Positions 36,001 to 50,760 of a DNA stretch of 64,000 nt are shown here, piece by piece. The notes beneath the pieces were generated by a model. The model saw nothing but the letters and a program-made list of their open reading frames with translations, did no database searches and was not told the origin of the DNA. The DNA is from Phylloscopus collybita (taxonomy: Eukaryota > Chordata > Aves > Passeriformes > Phylloscopidae), in assembly GCA_027886175.1 (NCBI GenBank), contig JAJNNQ010000075.1:59970001-60034000 (forward strand). The letters run 5' to 3'. Made by a program: the position numbers and the translations under genes. Each line of letters opens with the position of its first letter. Position 1 is the first letter of the stretch.

Positions 36001-39000
36001 TTTCTTTTCCTTTGGGCAAACTTAAAAAATAAATAATCTTGGAAAAGGAATGTACTTATTTATTTTCTTTATTTTGCTCAAGCACTCAGATGGCTTTGAA
36101 AGGCTTTAGTAGCTAAGACTTTCCCCAAGATACCAGAAAAAAATGTGAAAGAAGTGCAATTGAAATGCAAATTGAAGACCTGCCTGGAGCTACTTTTGCT
36201 TTGCTTTTGCATAAAATGGTCAGAATTCAGAGCCCAGATAGGCTTGTGGCCTCTCCCTATATATTATATATAATCTTGGTGAATAATGTATGTTTAATTT
36301 CTGTACAGAAGAAAACTGAGATAAAAGGAGGTAAGAGAGTCGGAACTGGTGAAATCTCCCATTTCTGTTCAGTTATTTTCCATTGGTCAGGTTAAAGGTT
36401 GACTCTATTGTACAAACACCATCTGTTCTTAAGATTTAAACTAATATTCATAATATCAGTTTATTATCTCAGACACTTCCAACCAACCTCAGAAAATTGC
36501 AGACTCTGCATCAGCCCCTTGGCCCAGATTCGCAGAGACAATGGCTGCATATGGGCACTGCATTGATGGATTATTAATGATACCCATCTCGCAAATACAC
36601 TTTGAGTGATGAGTATCTTCATGTTGTTGTGATATCCTTTGTCGAGAGGGGCTTATTTTCCTGCCTCTTAAGCCATTCACAGGTGTGTCTGCTATCACCT
36701 ACATAAACCTACCTCTAAATTTAGTAATACAGTTGTATCCTGATGATATGCATGGATGCAATTGCCAGTATAATTTCAGTAAGGCTCAGCCCAAGAGGAC
36801 TCACCCAGATCTCTTACTGACCTGATGGGTATCCCCACAGCTGAACACTGCTAAGGGGATTCTGGTGCTACGCCAAGGTGGTGATCAAGTTTCTCAGTCT
36901 ACATTTAGCAGTTATGTGATATAATGCTACTGTCTTCTACATGCAGTATGAATTTTGCTCTCCATATAATGCAAGCTGCACATCTAAAATGATATTAAAT
37001 GTTTCTGTGATTTGAGAGATCCCCTTCAGCAGTGGATATAATTACTACACTTACGCTTTTAAATCTATATAGTTAATGAACCAGGGATGTTTCATTTTAA
37101 AAAGACACCACTCTCCTTACTGTTAATATAAGCATGCCCCGTGTAGAAGTATAATTAATATAATTAGTACTGCCCATGCTAAGTGCACAGCAGCTGAATG
37201 ATGAGCCCATCAGTGAGTCAGGGATAAGGTGAAATCCTATCAGTACTCCTCTGCCCTATTCGCTGACAGCTTGCAGCAGAGAATGGCAGATAATTGATGA
37301 TGTCTCTGTCCCCAGGGAAATAAAAGTCCCCTTTCTCAGCTCTCCTTTCAGTCTGGAAATGGGGAAACAGCTGAGCCTGAGCTAATGAGTGGGGAAGGGA
37401 CAATCACTTCCAGAGGGCTGCCCTCTCTTTATCACCCTCAGCACAGACCTCTACCTCCCACAGTGCCAAAATATTTGATAAACAGCACGGACTTTGATTC
37501 AAGCTAGGAAGGGAAATTCAGGCAGAAACATATTTGCTAAATCTAGTCTAACTTTTGCACGGCTTTTTTTTTTTCTTTGCTTCTTCCCCATGACCAGTTT
37601 GGAGACTGTATTTTTTGCTCACCACATGATGAGGGGATTGGTTTTGCTAGACATGTGCTAGCAACCGTGTAAAGCTGCAACATAGAGTGGTGATGGTGCC
37701 CTTGATTCCTCCTGTTCTCTCCTTATAACAATTCCAGGTATGGCTCCAGGTCTAGAGTTTGCTGTAAGGTGTCAGGGAGCTGTCTGCAGCTGAGGCTTCG
37801 AGGACACTCCAGGATTAGATATAATCACTGATTAAATGGGAATGTGGGGTAGGACTGAGTGACAAAGCATTCTTGATAATCCTTTTTCCCTATATTATTT
37901 TCTTGCGTGACAAATGGTTCAAGGTCCGTTCCAGATCTAAGGAGAGGTAATCCCTACAGTGACATCGTTTGCATGTTGATTCTTTTGTTGATCTATGATG
38001 GTTTGTCTGTTAAAAATTAAGTGATAATTATTTAGGTTAAGGTGAGCTGAGGAGGTCCACTAACTAATGTGAGTGGATGGCTACAAAAGTCAACTGATTC
38101 TGTTTGGCATGCTAGGAGCATTTCCTACCTGCAAACCTGGGGTATGTCTGACAAATGAGCTGATGTCTTTAGGACTAATGAAAGAATATTTTTCTCTCTC
38201 ATCTATGCTAAGGTCTGTATTCTGCTTATTGGGCTGGCTGACCTACAAAGGTAAAACTTTTAAATGCAATGAGATGACATTTAGGACCATGCATGTCTCC
38301 AAAAGACAGTCACAATAAGGGAAGGAACTGCTATGCCCTAGAAGTCATGTCCTCCTCCCAAACAGTCAATTCTTTCTGCTTTGCATTCATAAGCCCAAAG
38401 AGCACAATGCAATTCTAAACTTACACAGGCTCAGTTCAGTGCCAAGCTCATTTTGTGCACCTTCAACTCATGCTACTTGCTCTTGTAGCCCAAAGCCTAG
38501 CAATTTTTAATATTTTTTTCCAACTTCTGCTCTCTGATTTAGCCGAATCACTTTGGCAATACAAGGCCAGCATGTAGCCCAAGTAATCATCTGGAATGTA
38601 TGATTTTCATGTTCCCTAGGCTCCTAGAAGGTACAGTGGTATGCATCTTGGATGAGAAAGTAGACATCCTTTTGGGTTTTTTTAAATATAAAAATTTGAA
38701 AGTGATATGTGGGTAAGAATGCTCAGGAGCTTTATAAAAACTTTCACAAGAAATTTAATTTTTGCACAAGAGTTTTTACACTTTCAAGACAAAAACTCTT
38801 ATGCATGAGTGAGCAGACTCAATTTCTGTATACGTCAGGAAGATTTGTGTTGGGTGAGGGTCTCCTGAAAGCACCTGTAGAAAGGTGTCTTCTGTTGGTC
38901 ATACACAAATTACAACCTTCATGGCACATTTATGCTCCCACTGATTGGGCTGCTCCTTCCTTGTGCAGGGCAGCATTTGCTAGAGCTGTACAGACATGTG

Positions 39001-42000
39001 AGCTCCAAATGAAGAATTATTCTTGGTTGCCAGAATAAAATCATGTGCATTTGTTCCACTGAAGTCCAAGGCTTAGAGATATTCCTAAATAGTAGCATAT
39101 GGCTACACTGACAAGCACACTTCCCAAGCCTACATCAGCTGGTGAAAGGCCAGTGGATCCATGAGCTTCAGACGTTAATTTTGGCACACAGAAAGAGCCA
39201 TGTGGGCTTACCTGCACAGCTGCAGAGAGCAGTGCTGCACAGAGAAGAAGCTGCAGCTCAGATGGAGCCCCCTCCTTCAAATGAGACATGTGGGAGCACA
39301 TGGGACACGCTTGGGTGGGCAAAGCCATTGGCAGCCACAGCACAGGAAGAGAAACCTGCCCCATCTCTTGCAGCACCAAGAACCTTAGCTTAGCCCACTG
39401 CTAACTCATCCTGCTCTTGCTGAGGTGGTCTCTTCCCCAGTCATGGACATCCTCAGCACTGATTATTCAGCAGGATCTCTCTGAAGGCTTGAGCGCACTT
39501 CTCACTGACGGCTTCATGTCCATCAGGGACACTTACAGTGATTCTTTTATTAGCTGTATTTCAATACCTTCAATTTGGATGGATTCCATTTCTACAATGC
39601 ACAAAGAAATATTTATGCAACTGATGCATCTTTTATAGCTCTTAAGCCCACAGTTGGGAGCTTTACTTTTTCATGCAGAAATCCCCAAGTGAGCATAAGG
39701 TGCCATTACCTGCTCCTAATAAATGAAAATGTAGTATTTCAGGACCAAATTTCAGCTTTTGTTTCAAATAGTATCAAGCCTTAGGAAAAAGGTTAATAGC
39801 AAGGTTTATACTTTATGGTCTCCTTTCTGTAAGAACATTTAAAATGTTGCACGTAAGGGCACTTTCAATTCAAATATTACAGTATTTGCTAGCTCATCAC
39901 TAGGCACCCTGAGCAGAAATACAAATCGTCTACCATCTGTAACAGCCCATGTTGTTTGTTCTGCTCCTCCTACCCTAACTAGATGATGCACATAAACCAA
40001 AAAGCAATAGTAAGAAAAAAAGCTAACAATCCAGGTCAAGAGCAAAATGGTAAAGTAGATACGGCTGTAAATGCACAGAACCTGATAGCTGATGCTCCCA
40101 CTGCAATATAGCTCCATAAATTCAGTAAATCATCTCTCACACCAGTCTAGGTACCAAAATCAGTGTGAGAACTTTTCATTTTATTTTTGTTGTAAAACAT
40201 GCCTTTGGCTCTAATCCTCATCACCTCACTAGAACACAGAAATAAGGATTGGCAGTGGCTAAGGTGAAAGCAGCACCCTTTTTGTCTCATACCACAGTTG
40301 GCTTTCTTCCTCCCCTTTTTGCAGCTATTCTTGCACCAGAGCTCTCAGTGCAATGCCCCCGTTTCTCGGTTTTTGTTGCCAGGGAGCCTCTGCTTAACCT
40401 CCACTCAGAGAAAGACCTACACTGCACCTTCCCCTTGGTATAACTGAAAATCTAAGGAGAGGGAAATGCAAATGAGTTATTTCACTGTAATAAACCCAAG
40501 GAAAATATATTTGATCTTAAATTGCTCCGCACACAACAGATGGGTTCGTGGCAGCTGACCTCCTTTTTTTTTTCAGTTCCAACCATTTATTTCACACTGG
40601 TGGCTGGGGTGAGCATGCGCAGGAACCCACATGGAGCCCTCCCTAATCTTGCTCCCTACAGCATTAGAGACACAGGGCAATCATATTCAGTTGGCATTAG
40701 CATAAATAAGCAAAATTTGGTCTATAATTGTACTTAGGAGTGTGACTGAGGGATCAGAATCTGACCATCTAATTACATTTGACATTCATTCATTTCAAAC
40801 CTACCCCAGTATGCAGAATTATGTTTGATTAGAAGTCAACTCCTATTCTACTCATCACTGATAATTCTTTACGTCAATGTAGGATTTAATTAAAGACGAA
40901 GTCCCACTGCCATTCAAGTGCTGGCAAATAATCTAAAGAATAAGCACTTCCGAAACCCAACTGAGAACAATCCTCTCATGCTTTAAATCCACCTTGCACA
41001 AAATCCCTGACAAGCAGTTCAGCGTGAGTGGCCTGAGCACACAATTAACCACACTGTCATTCTGGCAGCACTGCACAGTAACAAGGGTGCAAGACTTTGG
41101 GCAGCTCTGCCATCCATCCCTGCATCAGGGGATAAACTACTAGGAGCAATCTTGTGAGCACTAGTAGGACTAGCAGGACCCAAAACAGGTCGTGGGAACT
41201 CCTCCATCTAGGAGCAGCCTGGCTACTTCTCTACCTCTTTTAGCATATGCCTGATTGACCACAGATCTTGGGTGGAATTTTAATTTCTTAGCTTAAACAA
41301 CAAAAAGTGATCAATTTATTGCCTATTTTGGCAAGCACTGGCATTAAGGGAGGCCTAGGAACCCATGAGTGCTGTGGGTGGGTCTTCCTTGACCTTTACT
41401 GACCAACAGTAACACCTGGGCAAGCCCAGGAGTAACATCTGAGCACAAGTAGGGTAAGACAGCCCTGATGTCAATAGATGCAACTTCAGTGGAAGTCCTT
41501 TGGCAAAATCCATGATGAATCTGAGCAGTGACCTAAATTTCCACGTCAAGTGTAAGCAGCACAAAGTGGCTTCACATTCTCAGACTGTGCAAGGAATGAA
41601 TATAAAAATCTTCTCCGTGACAGGAGAAAAAAGCAATGGCTAGCAAAGTTGTCCTTGAGAATGCTAATTTCTTTAATTACTTTGCAGCAGTATTTTTGCT
41701 GCTTACAACCCTCATTTAATGCAGATGGTAGCAGCATGGGCAAGGAGAGCAAGCTGAGCATACAATTTCTTTGCAACTGAAGGAAAGTAAATGCATCAAG
41801 TAAACACATGCAGGATGGTTTGGGTAACGAGTGGGCTGCTCTGGAGATTATTTGTTTTGCCTCAGCCAAGACAGACAAACTAGCTGTTCTTGGTACCCAC
41901 TCCAGGTACGCTCTAATATAAGCATGAGTGAGCTAAATTAAACAAGTAAGACAGGCTTTTCATCCCTGAAAGGAAAGTAAAACATCATTGTTGTCAAATC

Positions 42001-43014
42001 CTTTCAGCCACTAATGAGATACAAACGCTTTGCTGCTCCTCTTTAAATACATGGGATTAGGGTGACTTAAAACTCTCTGGATGTTTATATGATCGTCCTA
42101 TTTCCAGGAGTGTCGTAATGGCACACTGCTCACTAAAATACTGCTGAAGACACACCGTTACATGTCCTAGGATGAAGGTCTTGAAAGCTGGATGTTCTTC
42201 TCCCAGACATGAGCATTGCAGAAATGGATTTATTTAATCTTTTTGACACCTTACAAGTTGGCCACTTAAAGAGCATTGCCATAAAAGTCCTGTGTTACTT
42301 CATTTACATTTGGCTATAGCATCTGTCTGAAGCTCTCTTCCAGTACATCAAGTAGCTGAACATTGTCCATGCACAACCATGGCTGTCTGCTCTGATGCAA
42401 CTCGTTTGTCTCTTGGTTTCAGTTCATTTTCAAATTCAAAACTTCAGTCGTCCTACATATACGACTTTTGGAAATTTTATTTTAAGTTATGGCAGAGTTT
42501 ATTATTCTCTTGGCTACAGTATTTTAAGCTTTAAAAACCTCTTGAAGGCACAGGATACAAGAGCACATATCTCATACCATGAAACAGCCTAAACTTCCCC
42601 CAAAACATCACCAGTTTATCTGGTCAGAATCATTAAAGGATCTGTAAGAAGCATCTGAGAGAAGATAAAGGGATAAGGTTCTATGCTAGGGTCCCTCCTG
42701 GAAAAAGCTCGTGTTAGTGACACTGGTGCTGGGAAAAGAAGACTGATGATTAATGGGGCAGCTGAGCAAAATAAAAAAGGTGACTGGTATGTGCAGACTG
42801 CCAGAAGACACAGCTATCCCACCCTGTCCCACACAGTTACCAGATACCAAGCATCCACAAAAAGAGAACAGCTTTATAGACACGCAAATGTTTACAGAAA
42901 CCACTTAAAAAAATATCAAGCATTTTAGGGAGACCTGCTCTCCTTGCCACCACTTTCAGAAAACCACATTTCATTTCAACACTTATCAAGATAACTCAGC
43001 AAAGTGCAGTTGGA

Positions 43015-43617
43015 GCCCAGAAATCAGCAATATGCAGTGCTGCATCAAGAGCAATGTGGGCAGCAAGGTGAGGGACACGGTGCTGCCCCTCTGATCTGGT
43101 GAGACCTCACGTCAAGTACTGCATCCTGGGCCCTCAGCACAGGAAAGACACAGACATGCTGGTGAGTCCTGAGGAGAGCCACGGAGATGATCAGAGGGAT
43201 GGAGCACCTCTCCTACAGAGACAGGCTGAGAGAGATGGGGTTGGTCAGCTGGGGAAGAGAAGGCTCCAGAGAGACATGGGATTGTAGCCTTTCAGTATTT
43301 GAAGGGGGCTTGTAAGAATGATGGAGTCAAACTTCTCAGCAGGCCCTGTCATAGCACAACAAGGGGCAATCTTTTATGACTAAAAGAGGATAGGTTTAGA
43401 CTAAATATAAGGAAGAAATTATTTACAGTGAGAATGTTGAAACACTGAAACATCTGCAACAGAGCAGCTGCAGATGCTCCATTCCTGGAAATATTTGAGG
43501 TTGACTTGGGCTGTACTTTGAGCAGACCTGGTCTACTGGAAGGTGCCTATGATGGGGGCAGGACTGGAACAAGATGGCCCTTAAAGGCGCCTTTCAACAC
43601 TAACCATTCTACAACTC
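43015..43617 (+). mobile_element. CR1 LINE fragment (3' part)
   Basis: A diverged CR1 3' region: gagcaatgtgggcagcaagg, then ctggtgagacctcac, a middle with gagagagatggggttggtca, then actaaatataaggaagaaat, and an end with ctggaacaagatggcc and ccattctacaa. It is truncated at its 5' end, as is usual for CR1, and lies antisense to RIPOR2. Confidence 0.85.
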
Positions 43618-46285
43618 AGTAGTTTCTCAGTACAGAAAAGCTGATCTCTCTTGACTCTGCAATGGTTTTCTGCTCCTTGGGGCAAAGGAGGTTACATTGA
43701 ACAATCACTGGCACAATTCTGGTTTGGGCCAGATGGGGTTTTCTTACACAACTACTGTGCATATTTTGGGAAGCATGGACCAAGGTCCATTCCCAAAGCA
43801 GTCTTGACATATTTTCCTCCTTTGAAGGGCAGGGGAGTTTAATGCCATAGATACAGGCCAGTCTGTGCCTGCTGCTGCTTCTGCCCAAAAACATTCACAA
43901 ATGCCTTACTGTTACAGATAAAACCAATGCAAACCTGATGAAACCCTTAAATCAACACCAGGTAGATCTAGTCAGGGTTAATTGGTAAATTTAATTTGTA
44001 GTGGAAAAAAACCAACCAAACCCTGAGTTTAAAATGCCATAAGGTCCAGCTATGCTATAGGATTACTTACCATTTGAGTTTTCCAGACACAGAGACATTA
44101 CAGATAAAGCGAGCATGAACCGGAAAGATCTGACAGTGCCTTGTGTCACTGAACTACAAGGTAATTATCTTGTGTAACTTTTCATTGCACAAATCAAGGC
44201 AGCACATCGTGGCACATCCCTGCTATTCCACAGTATGCCATTTAAAAGACAGACCTACTGGGGCCATTGCAGGCTAATGACAAGCTTTTAGGAATGACCC
44301 TGTAGCTTGTCCTCTGCTGCCCCTCCTTTCTTCTTTCCTTCTCTGTTGATTTCTGCATTTTCCAATTCACATCGTATTAACAGACCATCATTAAGGATAT
44401 AGGAAAAGGAGGATACCATGGCTTTTCATAAGGATAGAAAACTATTTTGCCCTTTTGCCAATGGAGGCAATTGTCTTCCTCAGCTGGTGGCAGCATGACA
44501 TGCCCACAAGAAATACAGTGCCTGCATGAACCCTATGTACAGGGTTCAGTTTAAGATAGAAAGTGTTACACTGGATCCACTGCTGCCACCTTCTCTATTA
44601 GAAAAGAAGATTATTTTCTTTTTAAGGGTAGAGCTAGGAGAGAATGGGAAAACAGCAACCTTTTGCTGGATAAATGCATATGAAAAGCCATCTAACCTTC
44701 AGGGAACTTCTGTTTTCAGTGTAGGGCATTGAAATCAAATGTATTGAAAGCCCTTCTAGTCCAGCACCAGCATGATGGAACAAAGCTTTGTGGTCCAGCT
44801 GTCATCTGGGGAGATGATGACAACATCCCCCTCTGATTTCAAAGAAAGCAAAATCTTAGTTTATGCTGGCAGAATTTTAAGCTGATAATTCTCTGGCCTC
44901 AGCTGAGTCTTAGCATTTTTAATATAGCTTTGGTTTGGTTTTGTGTAGCACAGATGACTTACTGCAGTGAGCAATTCAAGCTCCTGGCTTTATTAATCTG
45001 AACATCTAATAAACTAAACATTCTTCTCTGTTCATTTTAGCAAACATCTCTTCTTATAGGCAAGATTTTGTGTATATCTAAGTAGATGTGGCCTGCAAGT
45101 GTCACACTGAATTCAAGAAAAAGTCTCATGGATCAAAGAGCACCTCACAGCCAACTGCTTCCAACGCAACCAGCACCTCTTTGTGAAAACCCAAGTCCTT
45201 CTTTGAACTACCAGAACACTATGCTGTGGATGTACAGAACGAGACAAGGAAAGGGCAGTCACTCATGCAGGACAACACATTATACACTTAATTGAGCATA
45301 TTAGCAACAGCATCGTCACCCACCGACGTGCCTGTGTGGTTGGGAAAGTGCACAGGGACAGCTGTTGCTGCCATGACCCAGCAAAGCTTGCAGGGGTGAC
45401 CAGAGAAAAAAGGTGTGCCCATACCCAAGGAGACTCACTGGCCAAGGACTACTTGGAGGGATATTATTTCACAAAGCTGTAACATATGCCACTACTTCTG
45501 TACCACAGTTAAAAGGTTTGAAAACCAAACATTTTAAAATTAAATACTAACAGAGGACACTAAGCTGCTTAACTATGGAAAAGCCATTTTCCTTCATGTT
45601 ATACAAGAAAATGCCTATCTGACTTTGAATACAGAACTACCCTGTCTGCCCCATCTGCCTGCAACAACATCACAGACCAGTGTCACCATCTCAACCCCAA
45701 GCACAAGCCCTGACCCTCAAGGCTTCTAAGGCATCCTCAAGGGGTGCATTCACTACAAGCAAAATAGTTTTCCTCTGTTCAGTCAGAGGAAAAAAAACCT
45801 CTGTTTTTCTTCAGATTCAGTCTTCTTGCAGATACAAGACAAATCTGACAATGAAGAAAGACACCTCATTGAGGCACAAATCAAGCAGTTTTGGCTGTTC
45901 AGACAGCAAGATGTTAATTTGGGGAAAGAGAAGGGAAACTGGTGTTCAGCCTTGCATGGTCTGTTGAAACATGAACCTTCTGCCACTATTTATACATGTT
46001 TATTTGCCTGTCTCCTACAGACTTCACTGAAAAGGAGCTCCTTCCTTTGGCCAGCACAAATAGAAATGTCTAAATAGTAAAAGATAGGGTTGGTCTAGAC
46101 TGGTGTTTTGTAGAGGAAAAAGCACAAGCTAAAACCAGAACCTCAGTGATGACCAGACAGATTTTGTCTATTGCAACTGCTTTTTGGAGTTAATGGATGA
46201 CTAGAAGTCCTCCTGATGATGAGGCCTTTCAGGACAAAATCATCTCTGACAAATCTCTGGATGCTGCAGCCAGACAAGGTTTTTG

Positions 46286-46289
<4 letters not shown>

Positions 46290-46333
<44 letters not shown>
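46290..46333. repeat. A44 homopolymer
   Basis: Forty-four uninterrupted A's on the plus strand. No AATAAA signal, open frame or recognised mRNA sequence precedes it and no clear flanking target duplication is seen, so a processed retrocopy is not supported. It may be an expanded simple repeat, and its exact length in the assembly is doubtful. Confidence 0.85.
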
Positions 46334-46335
<2 letters not shown>

Positions 46336-47136
46336 TTGATTTCAGAAGGGATTATTTGAACAGTTCTGGTGTTACTGAAGGGTTACCAGCAGGCTGCACA
46401 ACCTGGGAAGCAATAGCTGCTACTGCAGCTAATCAGGCTGTTTGAGGGCCAGGAGAAAGGGCAGCCTGTGAGCAGTGGGACAGCAGTAATGAGATGGTTG
46501 GCTCTGCCAGCCAAGGTCAGCTTACTGGAGGCATCAGAGACCAGAGAGCTTCTGATGCTCTAAAAGGGCTGGAAGATAAAATGTATTATTGTGACTACTT
46601 CATGTGTTGCGCTGGTTCCAGGGAACTGTCAGCTTCAATTTGTTGCTCCCACTGAAAAGAAGAAAGATGCCCGCATACTCTTGTGCTAATCCATCATTTC
46701 TTTTGTGCTGTTGGGAAGTAAAAATTACAGGATACCCTTGTAACATAAAAAGACGTAATAAAAAGATAACTTTAGAAAAAAAAGGCCAGTTACTTCTTGT
46801 GTCATGCTTAGAGGATGCCCTTCTTGAGGCCACTGGGTACCGAGCCAGTATGCAAAGAATAAGGCAACCAAAAAGCAATTCAGGTACACCACGAACCTGC
46901 CCTTCTCCACACCTACCAAATCCCATGGGGCAGCATGCACTGGGATGGTTGTTTTTGATCATGGCTTGGTTCCTGGAGCCTCGCTGCAGCTCCCTAATTA
47001 ATCTGGATGGGATTGGGGAGGGGGAATCTTCTTTCTTCCAAACAGCACCAGACCCAGCAGCAAAAACACTTCAAAGCTAGAGCTGAAGAGCAAAAATTCA
47101 AAGGATTTAATCCAAATCCCCTGGATGCAGACTTGT

Positions 47137-47412
47137 AGAGATAGGAGAAGAGGTAATGGTTTTAAACTATAAGAGGGCAGATTTAAGCTAGACATGAGAA
47201 TAATTTTTTTTTACAATGAGGGTGGTGAAACACTGGCACAGGTTGCCCAGAAGAGCTAGGTGGTAGACGCCCCATCTGGAAGCATTTAAGGTCAGGTTGG
47301 GCAAGTCTCTGAGGAACCTCATCTAGTTGAAGATGTCCCTGCTCATTGCAGGGGGCTTGGACTAGATGGCCTTAAAGGTCCCTTCCAACTTAAGCCATTC
47401 TATGATTTTGTG
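47137..47412 (+). mobile_element. CR1 LINE 3' end
   Basis: Typical avian CR1 3' terminus: aagaggtaatggttttaaac, then tttacaatgagggtggtgaa, ggttgcccagaagagct, and the end ggcttggactagatggcctt with cattctatgatttt. About 275 bases, 5'-truncated, less diverged than the copy at 43 kb, antisense to RIPOR2. Confidence 0.92.
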
Positions 47413-50400
47413 AAGGTTGAGATAAAACCGGTGCCCACTTGCTGTAAAAAAGGAGCTGAAGGTTGTCTGTCCCTAGGCTGCCAAATGGGGATAACGCCAG
47501 TTCCCAGAGAAGATTATCTGGTACCCACTGCTTCCTTTCCCCTTGAAATACCTGCCTGGAGGTATTTCAGGTGCCAGAGCATCAGATTTATGGGAAGGGA
47601 CAGGACAGGATTAAGCCAGCCCCAGGCCAGCCACACAGCCCACGTGGATGCAGATAAGAGAGCACGAGCAGCATTTGCACTGAGGAGCAGAAATAAAGCT
47701 GCAGAACAGCTGTGGACAGGAAAATGCAGTTTCTGCTTTGATTTGGGGCATGTAGGGAAGGACAGTCATGGAGATCAAACTGAGCTGACTGTCCCACCTT
47801 AGCTAAGCCATTGCTGACATTAGGCAGAGAGATATAACATGATCCAGTTTACAGCATTCAGGGTTGGCTTCCATTGCCGACCTCCTTCCAGCTCTCTCAT
47901 GGGGAGTTGGCAAAGCCCATCCTGCCACTCCTCCTCCAGCCGCCCGGCTCCCCTGCTCACAGGCTGCCCTTCTGCCTTTGCTCTAGTGGAACTGAACCGT
48001 CTGAAGGACAGCATGGGAAACAAAGATGCTGGCAACTTAAATTCTCATTGACTCTGTTATGTGTTTAAAGTGCAGCCACCACGGTTTGTAAAGTCTCCCT
48101 GGGCAAAATTGTTTCTGCTCTCAAAAGACTTCACATTTGACTTCAAATTCCAAGTGGGCCCAGTTCTTCCTTTCTGCCTCCTAAAAGGGAAAGCACATCT
48201 TAGAGTCAATGCAACAATCTGTGCAAGACTAGTGGAGGGGAAAAAAAAAAAAAAAAAAAGAAATCAGTGTGTGTTCTTCCTGATTAATTTTGAAAATCTC
48301 TTACTAAGAAACTTCTTTAGCAATCTCCCTTTCAGAAAACCAGCAGGCACTGTAAGCTGAGCGAACAAAACAATGACCTCCAAGCTCCTGCTAAGTGAGA
48401 AAATAACCATTTTTTCCCCTCCCATTTTGTTAATAGAGTCATCCAGGAACCATACAGCTTGAAAGTGATGCGACAGGCCCCTATCTGATACTAATTCACA
48501 TCCCAGCCCTCTCTAACAAGCCCGTGCCAGGAGTGTGTGTTCAGGCATTGCTGTCCTCACTTCCTTCCCAGCCTGCTTTCAGCTGATGCTCGGTGCAGGC
48601 TGAATGGCCACAGACACAAGCTGTCTATCTCCCTGCTGCTCACAGCCTAGCTCGCCTGACGAAAACTACCCCAGTTAAGTGGGTTGTCTGGGAGCAGCTT
48701 GTCACTGCCACATGTATAGCATCAGGAAAAAAAAGCGTCAAACCAGCCATCCCTTTTTTGGAAAAAGCCAATGCCGCCTTTAGTTCTCGCTCCTGCTGCT
48801 CCCTGGGCTGGAAAGCAAGCCGGCTTCCCCGGACCTTTTCCAGCAGTGCACTCTGTGTGGAAGTTACCTTTCTGCCTGTTCAGGTTTAAAAATATCAAAG
48901 AGTAAAAGGTAACACTGCATGGCATGTAAACATGCCACTGTGAGCTTTGAGGCTGTGCTTTGTACCACTCTTTGCCTGAGTGTTTGTTCTGTGATACAGG
49001 TGAACAAAATGGTCATGTGCCTTGAAAGCACAAGGGAAGAAAAGCACCTTTTTCACTTACAGATGCTCCTTCACAAACCACACACTTCTCCACTTACACG
49101 TTCCCAAGCATTTAAAAATATTAATTCTGCTGCAGAAAAACCTCTAAGGCTCTAAGGGATAACTGTACTGTCATTCTAGAGAGGAGTGGCAACACGACAA
49201 AGCTAAGTGCTCTGTTTCTTATGCAGGATTCTGGAAAGAAATTCAACATATTGCTTCTTAAAAACAAAACAAAACAAAGAAAACCCCCAAAGCCCACACT
49301 TTGTCAAGGAAATCCTGCTTGGATGCCAAAAGTTAAACCAGCATCAGATTATGGATGCTGGGATTGTAAAAGTTCATATTGCACAGGTGCTTACCTGCAC
49401 TTGCAAGCAGCAGACACCATCTTAAGTGACTGTCCTAATCTTCAGTTACCAGCTTAGAAAACGCTGGATTTATGGGAAAAAAAAAAGAGAAACTTTGCTT
49501 CCTTTAGACTCCCACTGTGCAACATATATACCCACCCACACTCATTGAAACGTGGAACAATCTGTCATATTTGCCCATAATGGTTATAAAGCAGGGCTCC
49601 AAATCCATCCCAGTGGATACCTTTCTGAATCTGGCCACAAAAACCGCATCATGTTGTGTCTCTCTCCACTCTGTGAAGATCTCCAAGACAGCTGGGCAAT
49701 CAGCACAGGAATCCTTCAGGAAATACACCTTTCTCCTGTCTCCTTCCTTAAGCTCTCTGTTTAGGTATACTCCTGCTTTTGTTTATGCAGGAGGGATACT
49801 TGTGAAACCTAATTAACCACTGGAGAAGATGATGTTTCTGTTTGGGAGCGTGTTCCCTGCCCCGGGCTCCAGCTGCGTGACAGCAGCTCAAACACGGTAA
49901 TTAAAATGAGCGTGGCTGAATGCATGGCCAGATTAATGAATGCTGAAATTACACTGGGAATACACTCAGCTCTTCCTAGAGAGATGGATGAAAGGGTGCA
50001 AAGGCAGCATGGCCACAAGCACACAGTTTCCAGAAACCTTTTTGAAACTTTGAATGAGAGACAGCAAAATGCTCGGCTAACACAGCAATAGAAAGACCAG
50101 TCACAGGATTAGGGTGACCTTTTGTAACCAGGGCATTCAAAGGTAAACTGAAGAGCAATGCCAGTGTGCAATGTGTTTGCACCAGTCCTTGGGAACGAGC
50201 CAGAGGACTGGAAAGGGAACTTAAGAGGGTCTAAGCTCTCCTCAAACCAGTAATGCCATAAAAGCCCACTGGAAATAGAAAGACAAGAGCTAAGGAAACG
50301 CCGAGACTTTTTTTATGGAAACAGAGCTAAGCACTTCCACGCTCTGTGAGAAAATATTAAGCCAGTTTCACGTCCCTCAGCGAACACCCACGTTCAAGAT

Positions 50401-50631
50401 TTTCTTCACAATCACAGCCCAAAACCATGCCCGGGATGCCCCAAAAGAGCGCCTCTGCCCTCCTCAAAACCTTGCCGCCGGCAGATGAGCGGGGTCGGGA
50501 CCCGCTCCATCAGCGCGGCTCTCCAGCCCCGCAGCCCCGGAGCTGCGCTCGGCCACGTCCCCGCTCGGCAGCGCCCCTTCCTTCCCCCGCGGGCTCGGGC
50601 CCCGCACCCCTCCGGAAGCCCGGCCGGGTAC

Positions 50632-50760
50632 CTGTTGCTGCCGGCGGTGCTGCCGCGGCTCACAGCCCGCTCCGGGACGCCGCTCGCCCGCCGCCGCCCA
50701 GAGCTCCTCGGGCACCGCGGTGCCCCATCCCGGGCGGCAGCGCCCACAGCTGGAAAACTC
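50632..50760 (-). other. RIPOR2: Candidate non-coding first exon of RIPOR2 (5' end uncertain)
   Basis: A strong donor, AACAG then GTACCC, ends this GC-rich stretch at 50632. Joined to the exon at 33067, the open frame running through it meets a TGA within the 26-base leader, so it would act as 5' UTR and translation would begin at 33041. The 5' limit of about 50760 is a guess; a TATA-like A/T-rich stretch lies just upstream. Confidence 0.45.

Larger units (their letters stand above)
33068..50631 (-). other. Large first intron of RIPOR2
   Basis: About 17.6-18 kb separates the start-codon exon from the CpG island, depending on which first exon is used. Apart from two CR1 copies (about 43015-43617 and 47137-47412), an A44 run (46290-46333) and small simple repeats such as AAAAC units near 49264, nothing is recognised. 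Open frames here are short and look random. First introns often carry enhancers, but I cannot point to one. Confidence 0.75.
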
